A stretch of 64,000 bases of DNA from Salipiger abyssi (lineage in GTDB: Bacteria; Pseudomonadota; Alphaproteobacteria; Rhodobacterales; Rhodobacteraceae), in contig NZ_CP015093.1 of the NCBI RefSeq assembly GCF_001975705.1, positions 1-64,000 on the forward strand. The letters are read 5' to 3'. The translations under genes were made by a program, and so were the position numbers. The notes under the pieces were generated by a model. The model was not told the DNA's origin, did not search any database, and was given only the letters and a program-made list of their open reading frames with translations. Numbering within the stretch: the first letter of the stretch is position 1; each line of letters opens with the position of its first letter. Below are positions 16,819 to 26,139 of the stretch, in pieces.

Positions 16819-18020
16819 TCATGCGGCATCCTCCCACGGCGGCGCGCGGGACTTCGGGGGCTGGCCGCGGGCGAAGGTTTCGACGATGCGCATCACGCCA
16901 CCGCATCTGGGGCATGCCCGGCACAGGTCGTGCTCATCCGGGTCGGTACGGCCGTCCTCCCCGGTCGTCTGATCTGGCTCTCGACCCGTATCGATCAGAC
17001 GCCTGATCTTCTCGATCCTGTCGCGGCGTATGCCGTTGGCGAGGAAGCCTGAGTGGCGGATACGGTGGAAGCCGGATGGCAGGACATGGATGAGGAACCG
17101 GCGAATGAACTCTGCCACGGGCAGGCGCATGAGCTTCATTCTGTCACCGCGCTTGATGCGGTAGTCTTTCCAGCGGAAGGCCACGGTGCCGGCGTCCGCG
17201 CTGACAAGGCGATGATTTGAGATCGCGACGCGGTGGGTGTATCGGCTCAGATAAGCCAGTACCGCCGCCGGGCCGCCGAAGGGGGCTTTGCGTAGACGAC
17301 CCAGTTGGCCTTGCGCAGCGGCACGAGATGAGCCGCAAATGTGTCGGGGTCGGCCAGTTCCGACAGATTGCCAAAGAACGCCAGCTTGCCAGCTTGGTGC
17401 AGCATCAATAGCCCTTCGAGGAACAGGCGTCGGAACAGCCTCGACAGGACCTTCACCGGTAGGAAGAACCCGGGACGACAGGCGGCCCACCGGGTGCCGT
17501 CTGGCGACAGCCCGCCACCCGCAACGATGACGTGGACATGGGGATGATGGGTCATCGCCGAGCCCCATGTGTGCAGCACGCTGGTCATACCGATCCGCGC
17601 GCCCAGATGCTTGGGATCGGCGGCGATGGTTAGCAGGGTCTGAGCCGACGCCTTGAACAGAAGGCCATAGACCGCTGACTTGTTCTGATAGGCGATGTCC
17701 GCGATCGGAGTTGGCAGGGTGAAGACCACGTGGAAATACTCGACGGGCAGTAGGTCTTCCATCCGGGCGGCCATCCAATCCCGCGCCGCGACGCCCTGGC
17801 ATTTCGGGCAATGCCGATTGCGGCACGAGTTGTACGCAACGTGCTCGTGGCCGCATTTGGTACACGCCGCGACATGCCCGCCAAGGGCGGCGGTCCGGCA
17901 GTTCTCGATCGCCGACATCACCTTCAACTGCGGCAGGTTCAGGTGGCCAGCATTGTCACGACGGTAAGCAGCACCATGAGCGCGGAAGATATCCGCCACC
18001 TCCAGTCTGGGGCGGGCCAT
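16819..18020 (-). pseudogene. IS91-family transposase, frameshifted copy
   Basis: Compared with the intact 400-residue copy at 35979-37181, this gene has one C fewer in a C tract (five at 17281-17285 against six in copy 2). The frame shifts after residue 247 (AKPP) and stops ten residues later, giving 257 residues. The HUH motif (HPHVHV) is retained, but both predicted catalytic tyrosines (257 and 261) and the C-terminal Cys motif are lost. Unless frameshifting restores it, the product cannot transpose. A homopolymer sequencing error is an alternative explanation. Confidence 0.88.
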
Positions 18021-18032
18021 CGGGGTCGGCGT

Positions 18033-18905
18033 TTATCCGGCTCCGGCCTCCCGTCGCACCAGCAGATCGAGCGGACTGGTCACATCCCGGATCGTCTTGG
18101 TCGCCACCTTGGTGTAGATCGTCGTGGTCTCCAGCTTGGCGTGGCCGAGCAGCACCTGGATCACCCGAATGTCGGTCCCACTCTCCAGCAGATGCGTCGC
18201 GAAGCTGTGCCGCAGGGTATGGGGCGAGACCTTCTTCTTGATCTCCGCGAAATCGCAGGCCACCCCGAACGCCCGATTGAACTGCCGTGTCGAGATCGGA
18301 TCGATCCGATTGCGGCCGGGGAATAGCCAGCCTGCGGGCCGCGCTTCGCGGTAATAAGCGCGCAAGAGCGCAAGCAGGCTGGGCGAAAGCATCACATGGC
18401 GATCCTTGCGGCCTTTGCCCTGGTCGACACGGATCAGCATCCGGCCGCTATCGATATCGCCGACCTTCAGATGGGTGACTTCGTTCGCCCGCAGGCCACC
18501 ACCATAGGCCACACTGAAGGCGGCTCGATACCTGAGCCCGGGCCCCGGGGCGGCTTCGAGAATGCGCGTAACCTCCCCGGCGCTGAGCACCACGGGGATC
18601 TTCTTCGCCGCCCGCTGATAGCGCATGTGCCTCTTCATCTCCGCACGCGGACAGGTCGTCGCGAAGAAGAAGCTCAGCACCGTCAGCCGGTTGTTGAAGG
18701 TCGGCGCACCGATGCCGCGCTCTTTCATGTCCAGTTGGAAAGCCCGTAGCTCCTCCGGCGTCGCCGTATCGGGCGAATGCCCCAGGAACCGGGTGAACTC
18801 GCGCATCGCCCGCAGGTACATCGTCTGCGTCTTGGGCATCAGCCCCTTGATCCGCATATCCTCAAGAAAGCGCCGCCGCAGGGCGGGAACATGCTGGTCC
18901 GTCAT
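18033..18905 (-). CDS. Tyrosine recombinase of IS91-like copy 1
   Basis: A 290-residue tyrosine recombinase with an N-terminal SAM-like core-binding domain (about 5-90) and a catalytic domain holding Arg139, His229, Arg232, His255 and the nucleophile Tyr264 (TTIYTKV). It is identical in translation to the copy at 35094-35966. It lies 12 bases upstream of the transposase, so the pair forms one operon. A good AGGAGG precedes its ATG. Its contribution to movement of this two-gene IS91-like element is not established by sequence. Confidence 0.9.
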   Translation of the reverse strand: MTDQHVPALRRRFLEDMRIKGLMPKTQTMYLRAMREFTRFLGHSPDTATPEELRAFQLDMKERGIGAPTFNNRLTVLSFFFATTCPRAEMKRHMRYQRAAKKIPVVLSAGEVTRILEAAPGPGLRYRAAFSVAYGGGLRANEVTHLKVGDIDSGRMLIRVDQGKGRKDRHVMLSPSLLALLRAYYREARPAGWLFPGRNRIDPISTRQFNRAFGVACDFAEIKKKVSPHTLRHSFATHLLESGTDIRVIQVLLGHAKLETTTIYTKVATKTIRDVTSPLDLLVRREAGAG

Positions 18906-19213
18906 TGGAACCTCCTGTCATCAGATTGAGAAGGTCCCAATTGTCCGACAGGCGCAGCCATCCACCAAATCACGGCGCCCCAATCAGCTCGCTACACTCG
19001 CCGCAGGCGCCCCTACCGCGAGAGCGGTTTCGTCCTTGTCCGCATAGCGCACGTTAGCCTCATCGGGACCTTCGCAGCCGCCGCGAATGGCCGTTGTCGC
19101 GAACGCAGCAGCAATTCGAGGTGATCACGGAGGTCCGCTCAGGGGCGAGCAACCCGGACATGCTGATCACGGCTACAGTTCCCACGTCTGCGGCGGCGGC
19201 AGGTGACATCTTT

Positions 19214-19645
19214 TCAGCTACCTGCCCCGCCATCAACATCCTCGGACACCTCTTGCCGCAGCTTCGGCCCCTGGGCCAGGCGTCTACCGAGAGCCGAGAT
19301 GAATGCCTCGTAACGCTCCCCTGCCTTGGCCCGAGCCGCCTTGGCTGCGGGTTCCGGCAGAGCCGGTGTTGTTGCCAGCCAGAAACGTATGAATACCGCC
19401 AGGCTTTCGATGGAGATCCCGACATCGCGTTCCAGCCGGGTGATCCGCCTGTCGATCTGATCCAGGCGTCGGGCCAGAACCGCCTCGCGGCGCTCTCCGT
19501 CATCCGGAGAGAGGAAGGATGCGATCGCGGCCTCGGCCACCATCGACTGGGATCGATCACGCCGGGCGGCGAAGTCTGCCAGCATCTGCATTACCTCGGG
19601 ATCGAGGTAGACCGAGATCTTCGTCTTCTTGCGGCTGGTGGTCAT
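19214..19645 (-). CDS. CopG-family ribbon-helix-helix protein
   Basis: A 143-residue protein with an N-terminal ribbon-helix-helix domain (KTKISVYLDPEVMQMLADF, about 6-45) followed by an alpha-helical region (DQIDRRITRLERD). It starts two bases after the traG stop. In trb-type alphaproteobacterial elements this gene joins traG to trbB and probably regulates transfer genes. Here trbB is 17 kb away, on the far side of IS91-like copy 1 and the stress island. The 169 bases between its stop and the IS contain no gene I can support. Confidence 0.85.
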   Translation of the reverse strand: MTTSRKKTKISVYLDPEVMQMLADFAARRDRSQSMVAEAAIASFLSPDDGERREAVLARRLDQIDRRITRLERDVGISIESLAVFIRFWLATTPALPEPAAKAARAKAGERYEAFISALGRRLAQGPKLRQEVSEDVDGGAGS

Positions 19646-19647
19646 GA

Positions 19648-21633
19648 TCAAAGCTCCATGCCGTCGTCGGGATTGAGGGAGACCTGCCGCGCGACACCGC
19701 GCATCTGCTGCATGATGCGGCGATTGCGAATGGCACCGTCCTCCTCATCCTCGGGTGGGTCGAATTCAAACTCGTTCTCAATGGGGGACTGCCTGTCGAC
19801 CGGCCGAGGCTGCGCCAGCTCCGGCTGAAGACGGCGCTCTGACGCAGTCGGGTCCTCATCCTCCGATCCCGTCTCGGATACTGGCTCCAACTCGTCGTTC
19901 TGCGTTGGGACTGCCAGACTGCTCCAGTCATCCTTCCCCGAAGCGCCCACATTCCCCAAATCGGGTGGCGGCAAGACCCGCTCGGTGAACCGCGCATCTT
20001 TGTAATACCGTGCTTTTGTCGCCCGGATCGGCGGTGTGCCGGCCACCATGACGATCTCATCGGACGGCGGCAGTTGCATGATTTCTCCGGGGGTGAGCAA
20101 CGCCCGCGCGGTCTCCGATCGGGACACCATGAGATGGCTGAGCCAGGGGGCCAGACGGTGCCCGGCATAGTTCTTCATCGCCTTCATCTCGGTGGCGGTG
20201 CCGAGAGCGTCGGACACCCGCTTGGCCGTACGCTCATCATTGGTCGCGAAGCTCACCCGGACATGGCAGTTGTCGAGGATCGAGTTGTTTGGACCATAGG
20301 CCTTCTCGATCTGGTTCAGCGACTGGGCGATGAGGAAGCTCTTCAGGCCGTAGCCCGCCATGAAGGCCAGCGCGCTCTCGAAGAAATCCAACCGGCCAAG
20401 CGCCGGGAACTCATCGAGCATCAGAAGCAGCCGATGACGGTCATCCTTGCCCTGCAAATCCTCGGTCAGGCGTCGGCCGACCTGGTTGAGGATCAGACGG
20501 ATGAGCGGCTTGGTGCGATTGATGTCAGAGGGCGGCACCACGAGGTAGAGCGTGACTGGTCGCGTGCCCCCGACAATATCGCCGATCCGCCAGTCGCAGC
20601 GGCGCGTGACCTGTGCGACCACGGGGTCTCGATAGAGGCCAAGGAAAGACATCGCCGTCGAAAGCACACCGGAGCGTTCATTCTCGGACTTATTGAGCAA
20701 TTCACGGGCGGCACTGGCGACCACGGGATGCGGCCCCGCCTCCCCCAGGTGCGACGTACGCATCATCGCGCGTAGCGTCGACTCCACGGGACGCCGCGGG
20801 TCGGATAGGAAGTTGGCGACACCGGCCAGCGTCTTGTCCTTCTCGGCATAGAGGACGTGCAGGATCGCACCGACGAGCAAGCTGTGGCTGGTCTTCTCCC
20901 AGTGGTTCCGCCGCTCCAGACTTCCCTCGGGGTCAACGAGGATGTCGGCGATGTTCTGGACATCGCGAACTTCCCACTCCCCGCGGCGCACTTCGAGCAG
21001 GGGGTTGTAGGCCGAAGAGTTCGGATTGGTTGGATCGAAGAGGAGGACCCGACCGTGCCGGGCCCGGAACCCGGCGGTCAACTGCCAGTTCTCCCCCTTG
21101 ATGTCATGAACGATGGCCGAGCCGGGCCAGGTGAGAAGAGAGGGAATGACGAGCCCGACCCCCTTGCCGGATCGCGTCGGCGCGAAGCAGAGTACATGCT
21201 CCGGCCCATCGTGGCGCAGGTATTCCCGCTCATAGCGGCCGAGGACCACTCCATCCGGGTCCAGCAATCCAGCCGCCTTCACCTCGCCCTTCTCGGCCCA
21301 TCGGGCTGATCCATAGGTCGCAACGTTGCGGGCCTCGCGGGCACGCCAGACCGACATGGCGATGGCCACACCGATGGCGATGAAGCCCCCAGAGGCGGCG
21401 ATGATCCCGCCTGTCGCGAAAATCGGCGGCGCGTAGGCCTCGTAGAAATACCACCACCAGAAGATGGCGGGAGGATAGTAGACGGGCGTCCCGAACAGCT
21501 CGAACCAGGGCGGTCCCAGCTGTGCCTGATAGCCGAGGCTCGCGGCCACGTATTGCGTCGCGCCCCAGGTGGTGGCCAGAATGATGAGGAAGACGATAGA
21601 GATTTGCCCCCAGAGGATCTTGGTCGCGGACAT
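19648..21633 (-). CDS. traG: TraG/VirD4 coupling protein
   Basis: A 661-residue type IV coupling protein that recruits the relaxosome to the mating pore. It has N-terminal membrane helices (about 9-33 and 72-95), Walker A PTRSGKG (152-158) and Walker B LLLMLDEF (402-409). The C-terminal 100 residues are acidic and probably disordered. Length and motifs are normal and no break is seen. It lies between copG and the relaxase, the usual order. Confidence 0.94.
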   Translation of the reverse strand: MSATKILWGQISIVFLIILATTWGATQYVAASLGYQAQLGPPWFELFGTPVYYPPAIFWWWYFYEAYAPPIFATGGIIAASGGFIAIGVAIAMSVWRAREARNVATYGSARWAEKGEVKAAGLLDPDGVVLGRYEREYLRHDGPEHVLCFAPTRSGKGVGLVIPSLLTWPGSAIVHDIKGENWQLTAGFRARHGRVLLFDPTNPNSSAYNPLLEVRRGEWEVRDVQNIADILVDPEGSLERRNHWEKTSHSLLVGAILHVLYAEKDKTLAGVANFLSDPRRPVESTLRAMMRTSHLGEAGPHPVVASAARELLNKSENERSGVLSTAMSFLGLYRDPVVAQVTRRCDWRIGDIVGGTRPVTLYLVVPPSDINRTKPLIRLILNQVGRRLTEDLQGKDDRHRLLLMLDEFPALGRLDFFESALAFMAGYGLKSFLIAQSLNQIEKAYGPNNSILDNCHVRVSFATNDERTAKRVSDALGTATEMKAMKNYAGHRLAPWLSHLMVSRSETARALLTPGEIMQLPPSDEIVMVAGTPPIRATKARYYKDARFTERVLPPPDLGNVGASGKDDWSSLAVPTQNDELEPVSETGSEDEDPTASERRLQPELAQPRPVDRQSPIENEFEFDPPEDEEDGAIRNRRIMQQMRGVARQVSLNPDDGMEL

Positions 21634-21660
21634 GACTGTCGCTCCTTTCCGGTGTGTTGA

Positions 21661-23415
21661 TCAAAGGCCAAGACCGCGCTTGCGGCCAAAGTCCCAGTCC
21701 ACTCCGCTGTCCCCGCGCGCGACGCCGGTGACATCCCGGCCGAGGTGCTTTTCGAGAGACGGAGACCAGGGCACCAACTGGAAGCCGAGCGCGCCGTCAG
21801 CTCCAAAGCCCTCGATCATGGCAAAACGGCCCGAAGCCAGCACGAGACGCTGGCGATAGATGCCGCTGACGTAGTCACCCGGATCAGCCTTGTTGAACGG
21901 CAAACCGGTTTGCCCCGAGAGCTGCGCGCCAACCGCCTGCAGCTCGCGGTCGCGCAAGGTTCCGAGCAGGCGCCGGGCAAAGACCACCCTGCCGTCCCGC
22001 CGCTCTCCTAGCCCTTCCGTGACCAGGTGCTCGGCCCGGGCTTCCAGGGCCTCCCGGACCTCGGCACCGAAGCCCTGGTCCGACAAGGCGAGCGGGGCGC
22101 GCGCGATTGCCTGCCGGTCGAGCCAGGTGGCCCCGGACGCGGTGACCTGAGTAGCAAGTTCCAGGTCGGACCGAGGTGCCAGTGCGACACGACGCTGGCC
22201 GCGCGCATCGTCATAGGTGCGGAGTTCCACGATAGAGCCGGGGGCGCTGTCGCCGGCGGCGTCGAGATGGGGCAGACGGATATGGTGGCTCCGGCCATCG
22301 ACACCATCGACGACGGCATAGGCTGTCCCCTTCAGCTCGTCATTGAGGCCCCGCTGGACCAGACAACCGATGACAGGAACATCGAGGCTCTCTGCGGCAA
22401 GGACGAAACTCGAGGACCCGCGCTCGATCCCGCGTTCCGTCAGCGCCCGATGCATCCGCTTGATGATGTCGCCACGCTCCCCCATCTCCCGCAGGACTGC
22501 CTCTGCATCATCCCTGATGTGCCATTGCGACTGTCCGATCTGGTCGGCGACGCCGAGCACTTCCAGCCGGCGCAACCGCCCGACCTTCAGCGCGTGAAAC
22601 GCATCCGGCTGCCGATCCGCATCCGGCGCCATGTCGAGGATGCGGGAACGCCCGGCATCCCGGAGCAACTGACGATCGAGCTGCGTCCAGCGCTCGGCCC
22701 CGATCTGACGTTCAAGCGTGCGGCGGATGTCGAGATCGCTGCGTGGGCCCAGTTCCCGGGTGATGAGATCCCGTGCCCTATCGCGCATCCCCTCCTTGAT
22801 GTAGTCCCGCGAGATCACGAGATCCTGGCCGTCGTCGCGCATGCCGCGAACGATCAGATGGACATGCGGATGGGCGGTGTTCCAGTGATCGACGCCGACC
22901 CAGTCAAGAGATGTGCCGAAATCCTGCTCCATCCGCCCGACGAGATCGCGGGTGAAGGATTGCAGGTCGGACATGTCCGGCGCGTCGTCGGGCGAGACGA
23001 TGAAGCGGAAATGATGACGGTCATCGCGACACCGCTCGGCGAAAACCCGGCCATCGGCATCCTCCGTTTCCGGACCGAAGAGCCTGGCCGTCTCCCCGTC
23101 CCGGCTCACGCCGTCGCGGCGCAGGTAATCGAGGTGAGATCCGAGAGGCGCGGATTTCCCGCTGTGCCGCACCACACGCGCCTTGACCACCGCGCCGCGC
23201 GTGCGGGCGGTGATGAGGCGGTTGGCCTGAATACTGGCACGCTGACCGCGCCCGAAGCGGGACCGATTGCCCGAGGTGACGCGCCCGGCCCGCGAGACGC
23301 CACCGCCGGCCTTTTTCGCGGCAGCCAGAGCTTGTGCGATGAAGGGCCGGGCCTGCTGCGCCCGGGTAGAGCGGATACGCCCCGGGCGGATGCGGAACTC
23401 GCGATCATCGGGCAT
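21661..23415 (-). CDS. DUF3363/VirD2-like conjugative relaxase
   Basis: A 584-residue relaxase. The N-terminal relaxase domain has the candidate nicking Tyr97 (SHLDYLRRDG) and the metal-binding HUH motif HPHVH (182-186), followed by a C-terminal DUF3363 domain. It cleaves oriT and pilots the strand through the mating pore. I chose the internal ATG (MPDDREFRIRPG) because homologues begin at that phrase; an upstream in-frame start nine codons earlier exists. The oriT candidate lies directly upstream. Confidence 0.93.
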   Translation of the reverse strand: MPDDREFRIRPGRIRSTRAQQARPFIAQALAAAKKAGGGVSRAGRVTSGNRSRFGRGQRASIQANRLITARTRGAVVKARVVRHSGKSAPLGSHLDYLRRDGVSRDGETARLFGPETEDADGRVFAERCRDDRHHFRFIVSPDDAPDMSDLQSFTRDLVGRMEQDFGTSLDWVGVDHWNTAHPHVHLIVRGMRDDGQDLVISRDYIKEGMRDRARDLITRELGPRSDLDIRRTLERQIGAERWTQLDRQLLRDAGRSRILDMAPDADRQPDAFHALKVGRLRRLEVLGVADQIGQSQWHIRDDAEAVLREMGERGDIIKRMHRALTERGIERGSSSFVLAAESLDVPVIGCLVQRGLNDELKGTAYAVVDGVDGRSHHIRLPHLDAAGDSAPGSIVELRTYDDARGQRRVALAPRSDLELATQVTASGATWLDRQAIARAPLALSDQGFGAEVREALEARAEHLVTEGLGERRDGRVVFARRLLGTLRDRELQAVGAQLSGQTGLPFNKADPGDYVSGIYRQRLVLASGRFAMIEGFGADGALGFQLVPWSPSLEKHLGRDVTGVARGDSGVDWDFGRKRGLGL

Positions 23416-23426
23416 ATGAAATCCCC

Positions 23427-23569
23427 GCACAGTGCGAAACAACGCAAAAGATCAGAGTGTTAGGCACATCTCGCACGGTGCAGGCACGCGCCACACGGTG
23501 CGGAGCGCGGCAAAAACATGAACAAAAACAACCGCCCAACCGCCGCGCACCGTGCGCCCTTTTATCCTG
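23427..23569. promoter_or_regulatory. Putative oriT: four GCACnGTGC palindromes and an IncP-like nic sequence
   Basis: The 243-base gap before the relaxase holds GCACAGTGC (23427-23435), GCACGGTGC (23473-23481), ACACGGTGC (23493-23501) and GCACCGTGC (23547-23555). The last lies inside a perfect GCGCACCGTGCGC palindrome. Six bases further comes TATCCTGCC, matching the IncP/Ti nic core YATCCTG|Y, with the predicted nick after 23569. A palindrome next to nic is the IncP relaxosome layout. The palindromes could also be repressor sites for the relaxase promoter. Confidence 0.6.
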
Positions 23570-23658
23570 CCATCCTTCGGTCGTGGTGCCCGCCACCACC
23601 GCCTGCCCCCTCAAAAGCACGCCAGAGTACGTCGGAATGCGAAGTGTGATCTCCCGGG

Positions 23659-24423
23659 TCATGGCCGGGCCTCAGCAGTCTCTCGCCGGACGAAGAGCCC
23701 CTCGGGCTGCGGGGTGAGGCCCGCCTGAGGTACCGCCGGGACGGGGGGAGAAGCGCCGCCGACGGTCCGGTGAGGCGACACAGGATCGGTCGCAGAGGTC
23801 CCGTCTTCGCGGCTGATGAAGATTGCCGCCTCACGCCAATCGAGCGGCTGGGCTGCAGCAACAGTGCCGTCCGATGGCTGCTCGCCTAGCAACACAGGCG
23901 CAAGCGCAGCGACATAGGCGCGCGTCTCGGCCGGCAACGGACGATCCGCTAGGCGGTATTCGTCGTAGCGGGCGGGACCGGCGTTATAGGCCGCCAGCAT
24001 CGCCGCGACATTGCCATAGCGGTCCCACATCTCGCGCAGATAGGCCGTGCCCGCGAGGATGTTGTCACGCGGATCGAAGGGATCATGGCCGAGACCATGA
24101 CGGATGCGCAGCCCGGCCCAGGTGTCGGGCATGACCTGCATCAGCCCCATCGCACCGGCCGACGACAGCGCGCGCACATCACCCGCGCTTTCCGCCCGCA
24201 TCACGGCCATGATCCATGTCGTCGGAATGCCGAAGCGCTGCGATGCCTCGGTGACCTGGGCGGCGTAGGGATGCACGGCAATTGCGTGATCGGGCGCATC
24301 GGTTTGCGCCAGAAGCGGCTGGGTGGCGGTGACCGGAAGGAAGAGGCCGGAAAGAAGAAGGAGGAGCATGCGGCGGCGGGCGCCGCATCTCCCCGAAGCG
24401 GGACGGGTGCAGGACATTGTCAT
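23659..24423 (-). CDS. Secreted lytic transglycosylase of the transfer system
   Basis: A 254-residue SLT-type lytic transglycosylase that opens peptidoglycan for the mating pore. It has a signal peptide (about 1-40), catalytic Glu78 in MRAESAG, the GAMGLMQVMP motif and AAYNAGP further on. The C-terminal 60 residues are Pro-rich and lack a domain. It starts two bases after the DUF736 stop and belongs to the traF-DUF736-LT run. Confidence 0.9.
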   Translation of the reverse strand: MTMSCTRPASGRCGARRRMLLLLLSGLFLPVTATQPLLAQTDAPDHAIAVHPYAAQVTEASQRFGIPTTWIMAVMRAESAGDVRALSSAGAMGLMQVMPDTWAGLRIRHGLGHDPFDPRDNILAGTAYLREMWDRYGNVAAMLAAYNAGPARYDEYRLADRPLPAETRAYVAALAPVLLGEQPSDGTVAAAQPLDWREAAIFISREDGTSATDPVSPHRTVGGASPPVPAVPQAGLTPQPEGLFVRRETAEARP

Positions 24424-24425
24424 TT

Positions 24426-24761
24426 TCAGTCCTGCTCATCGCGCTTCTTCGGGCGGGTCCAGTGCAGCCCCCATGCCCTGCCCTCCTCATCCGACTGGAA
24501 CAGGCGGGCGCGGATCGGATGCTGGAAAACCGGGTCATCAAGCAGGATCGAAACGAACGCTCCTGCGGTTTCGCCGGTGTGTTTCCAGCCCGCGCCAATC
24601 TCCGGACCATCCTCGTCACCGAGGTGGATGCGATAAGCGGGAGCTTTCTCGGAATCGACATTGTCGGTGGGAACAAAGGTCAGTTCCAGGTCGAGCGAGA
24701 GCGTGCGAAGCTGTCCGGAATAGCCGGATGGGGTGCGTGTGAATTGACCGATCTGTGGCAT
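24426..24761 (-). CDS. DUF736 protein (copy a)
   Basis: A 111-residue DUF736 protein starting MPQIGQFTRTPSG, with the family phrases near KAPAYRIHL, IGAGWK and the closing WTRPK. DUF736 proteins are common on alphaproteobacterial conjugative elements and have no established function. An upstream in-frame ATG exists, but AAGGAG lies correctly before the chosen start. A divergent paralogue occurs at 30094-30417. Confidence 0.88.
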   Translation of the reverse strand: MPQIGQFTRTPSGYSGQLRTLSLDLELTFVPTDNVDSEKAPAYRIHLGDEDGPEIGAGWKHTGETAGAFVSILLDDPVFQHPIRARLFQSDEEGRAWGLHWTRPKKRDEQD

Positions 24762-24827
24762 TGGAGGCTCCTTCCTCATGCGGTGAATGGGAGGCGGGTC
24801 GCTTGCGCGCCCGCGATGGACGCGCCG

Positions 24828-25370
24828 TCACCGATCCGGCGCCCGCCAGACGAGGCGGCCATCGCCACCCTCATCGGTGAACAGTGGACTGGCCCGGCCG
24901 ATCACTGCCGAGGCGGGGAACGAGCCGAAGTAGCGGCCATCGAAGCTGTCAGAGACCGCCGGGTTCATCAGGAAGACCTCGCCCTCTACGATGGTGCGGC
25001 AGCCCTGCCAGACGGGAAGATCGCGGCCCTGGCTGTCGCGCTCTCGCGCCTCCCCCAGGTGTCTGCCATCGACGGTGATCGCGGCGCCGTCACGGCAGAC
25101 CCGTTGTCCCGGCAGCCCGATGACGTGTTTCAGGATCGGCACATCGCGACCGACATAGCCGCGCGCGACCATGAAACCTGCAAAGGGTTCAGGCGGCATG
25201 ACCACGACCAGATCTGGCACCGCGAGCCGGTCCACCGGCGCGATGGTGTAAAAACCGATCGGCACGCTGGCCGAGGCGTTCCAGACCAGCCGTGGCGCAG
25301 TCGGAATGCTGCCGGCGATGACGGCGGCGAGCGCCGCGACCGTCACCATGGTGTAGCGGGCACGGGTCAT
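24828..25370 (-). CDS. traF: TraF-type S26 peptidase (pilin maturation)
   Basis: A 180-residue S26 signal-peptidase-like protease with one N-terminal membrane anchor (about 7-24), nucleophile Ser35 in ASVPIGFY and general base Lys81 in ILKHVIGLPG. TraF matures and cyclises TrbC-type pilin in IncP-like systems. The start is fixed by the ATGA overlap with the DUF2840 stop. Cys residues in QRVCRDG and WQGCRT may form a disulphide in the periplasmic domain. Confidence 0.92.
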   Translation of the reverse strand: MTRARYTMVTVAALAAVIAGSIPTAPRLVWNASASVPIGFYTIAPVDRLAVPDLVVVMPPEPFAGFMVARGYVGRDVPILKHVIGLPGQRVCRDGAAITVDGRHLGEARERDSQGRDLPVWQGCRTIVEGEVFLMNPAVSDSFDGRYFGSFPASAVIGRASPLFTDEGGDGRLVWRAPDR

Positions 25371-25888
25371 TTTCCGATCTCCCGACGCCGGAGCCATGCG
25401 GCATGGCGTTCCGCCGTATAGGGTCGCGGCGCTTCGCCCGCCTTCATCCAGTGCCCGACATGACGCCAGTGGTCGGGATCGACCTCGGCAGGGTCGATGC
25501 CAAGACCCTCGGTCGCATCGACATGACGCAGAACCTCTTCGACCTTGGGCCAACCTTCGATCTTCAATAAAATCTCGCCACCGGGGCGTACGAAGGGCAG
25601 CGTCTGGTAGGAGTTGCCAGCCGCGATCGCGCGAACAATGTCGATGCGCGAGACAACGGTGCCGTAGTCATTCGCCGCCCAACGGACGAAGCCAAACACG
25701 GCGCCGGGACGGAAGAAGACGATGCGGCGGCTGCGGTCGAGGATCTGTTCCCCGGCTGCCTGACCGAACCGGATCCAGAACTCGATCCGCTTCTCCACCC
25801 AGGTCAGTTCAACGCGCGTGAGCTCGCCGCGGGAATGGGCGTCTAAAGGTCCGTCTCCGGTCACGCCAAGGATCACAAAGCCGGTCAT
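25367..25888 (-). CDS. DUF2840 protein
   Basis: A 173-residue protein of the DUF2840 family. Recognisable parts are the EKRIEFWIRFG strand, RIVFFRPGAVFGFVRWAAND and the C-terminal EVDPDHWRHVGHWMKAGEAP. It always sits between parA-type genes and traF in these elements; its function is unknown. Both ends overlap neighbours by ATGA, so it is translationally coupled. Confidence 0.88.
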   Translation of the reverse strand: MTGFVILGVTGDGPLDAHSRGELTRVELTWVEKRIEFWIRFGQAAGEQILDRSRRIVFFRPGAVFGFVRWAANDYGTVVSRIDIVRAIAAGNSYQTLPFVRPGGEILLKIEGWPKVEEVLRHVDATEGLGIDPAEVDPDHWRHVGHWMKAGEAPRPYTAERHAAWLRRREIGK

Positions 25889-26139
25889 TGAGGTTCTCCT
25901 TCGGGTTCCGGATATTCGCGCCCGAGCAACTCGCGCAGCATGTCAGCGACAGTGACGCCGCGGCTGAAAGCTGCGACCTTGATGCGACCGCGCAGGTCCG
26001 GGGTGACGTCGATGGTGAGCCGGGCCGTGTAGGTCGCCGCCGCGCGACCGCGTGCGGATGGCGCCTCGCCAGCCTTGATCCAGGTCTCGGCATCGACTGG
26101 CTGCGCGGCGAAACCAGGCTTGTCATTGCGCCCGCTCAT
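25885..26139 (-). CDS. Small ParA-linked ribbon-helix-helix-like protein
   Basis: An 84-residue protein. The C-terminal part ([20 protein letters not shown] then [10 protein letters not shown]) looks like a ribbon-helix-helix DNA-binding fold. The N-terminal 30 residues are variable and include WIKAGEAP, a phrase also seen near the end of the DUF2840 product. It overlaps parA by four bases, so it may be the partner (ParB/CopG-like centromere binder) of that ParA. That pairing is inference from position and fold. Confidence 0.7.
   Translation of the reverse strand: MSGRNDKPGFAAQPVDAETWIKAGEAPSARGRAAATYTARLTIDVTPDLRGRIKVAAFSRGVTVADMLRELLGREYPEPEGEPQ

Larger units (their letters stand above)
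16518..19044 (-). mobile_element. IS91-like element, copy 1 (transposase frameshifted)
   Basis: A 2,527-bp segment matching 34955-37482 in inverted orientation. The coordinate sum of paired features is 53999 right of position 17281 and 54000 left of it, so one single-base gap is the only indel. It carries a tyrosine recombinase gene and an HUH transposase gene in tandem, has no terminal inverted repeats, and has a hairpin near the transposase-side end, as in IS91 elements. It lies exactly between island 1 and the transfer core. Confidence 0.9.

Noticed and set aside
22027..23463. 478-residue plus-strand open frame opposite the relaxase
   Set aside because: Antisense shadow of the relaxase, with no ribosome site and no known domain.
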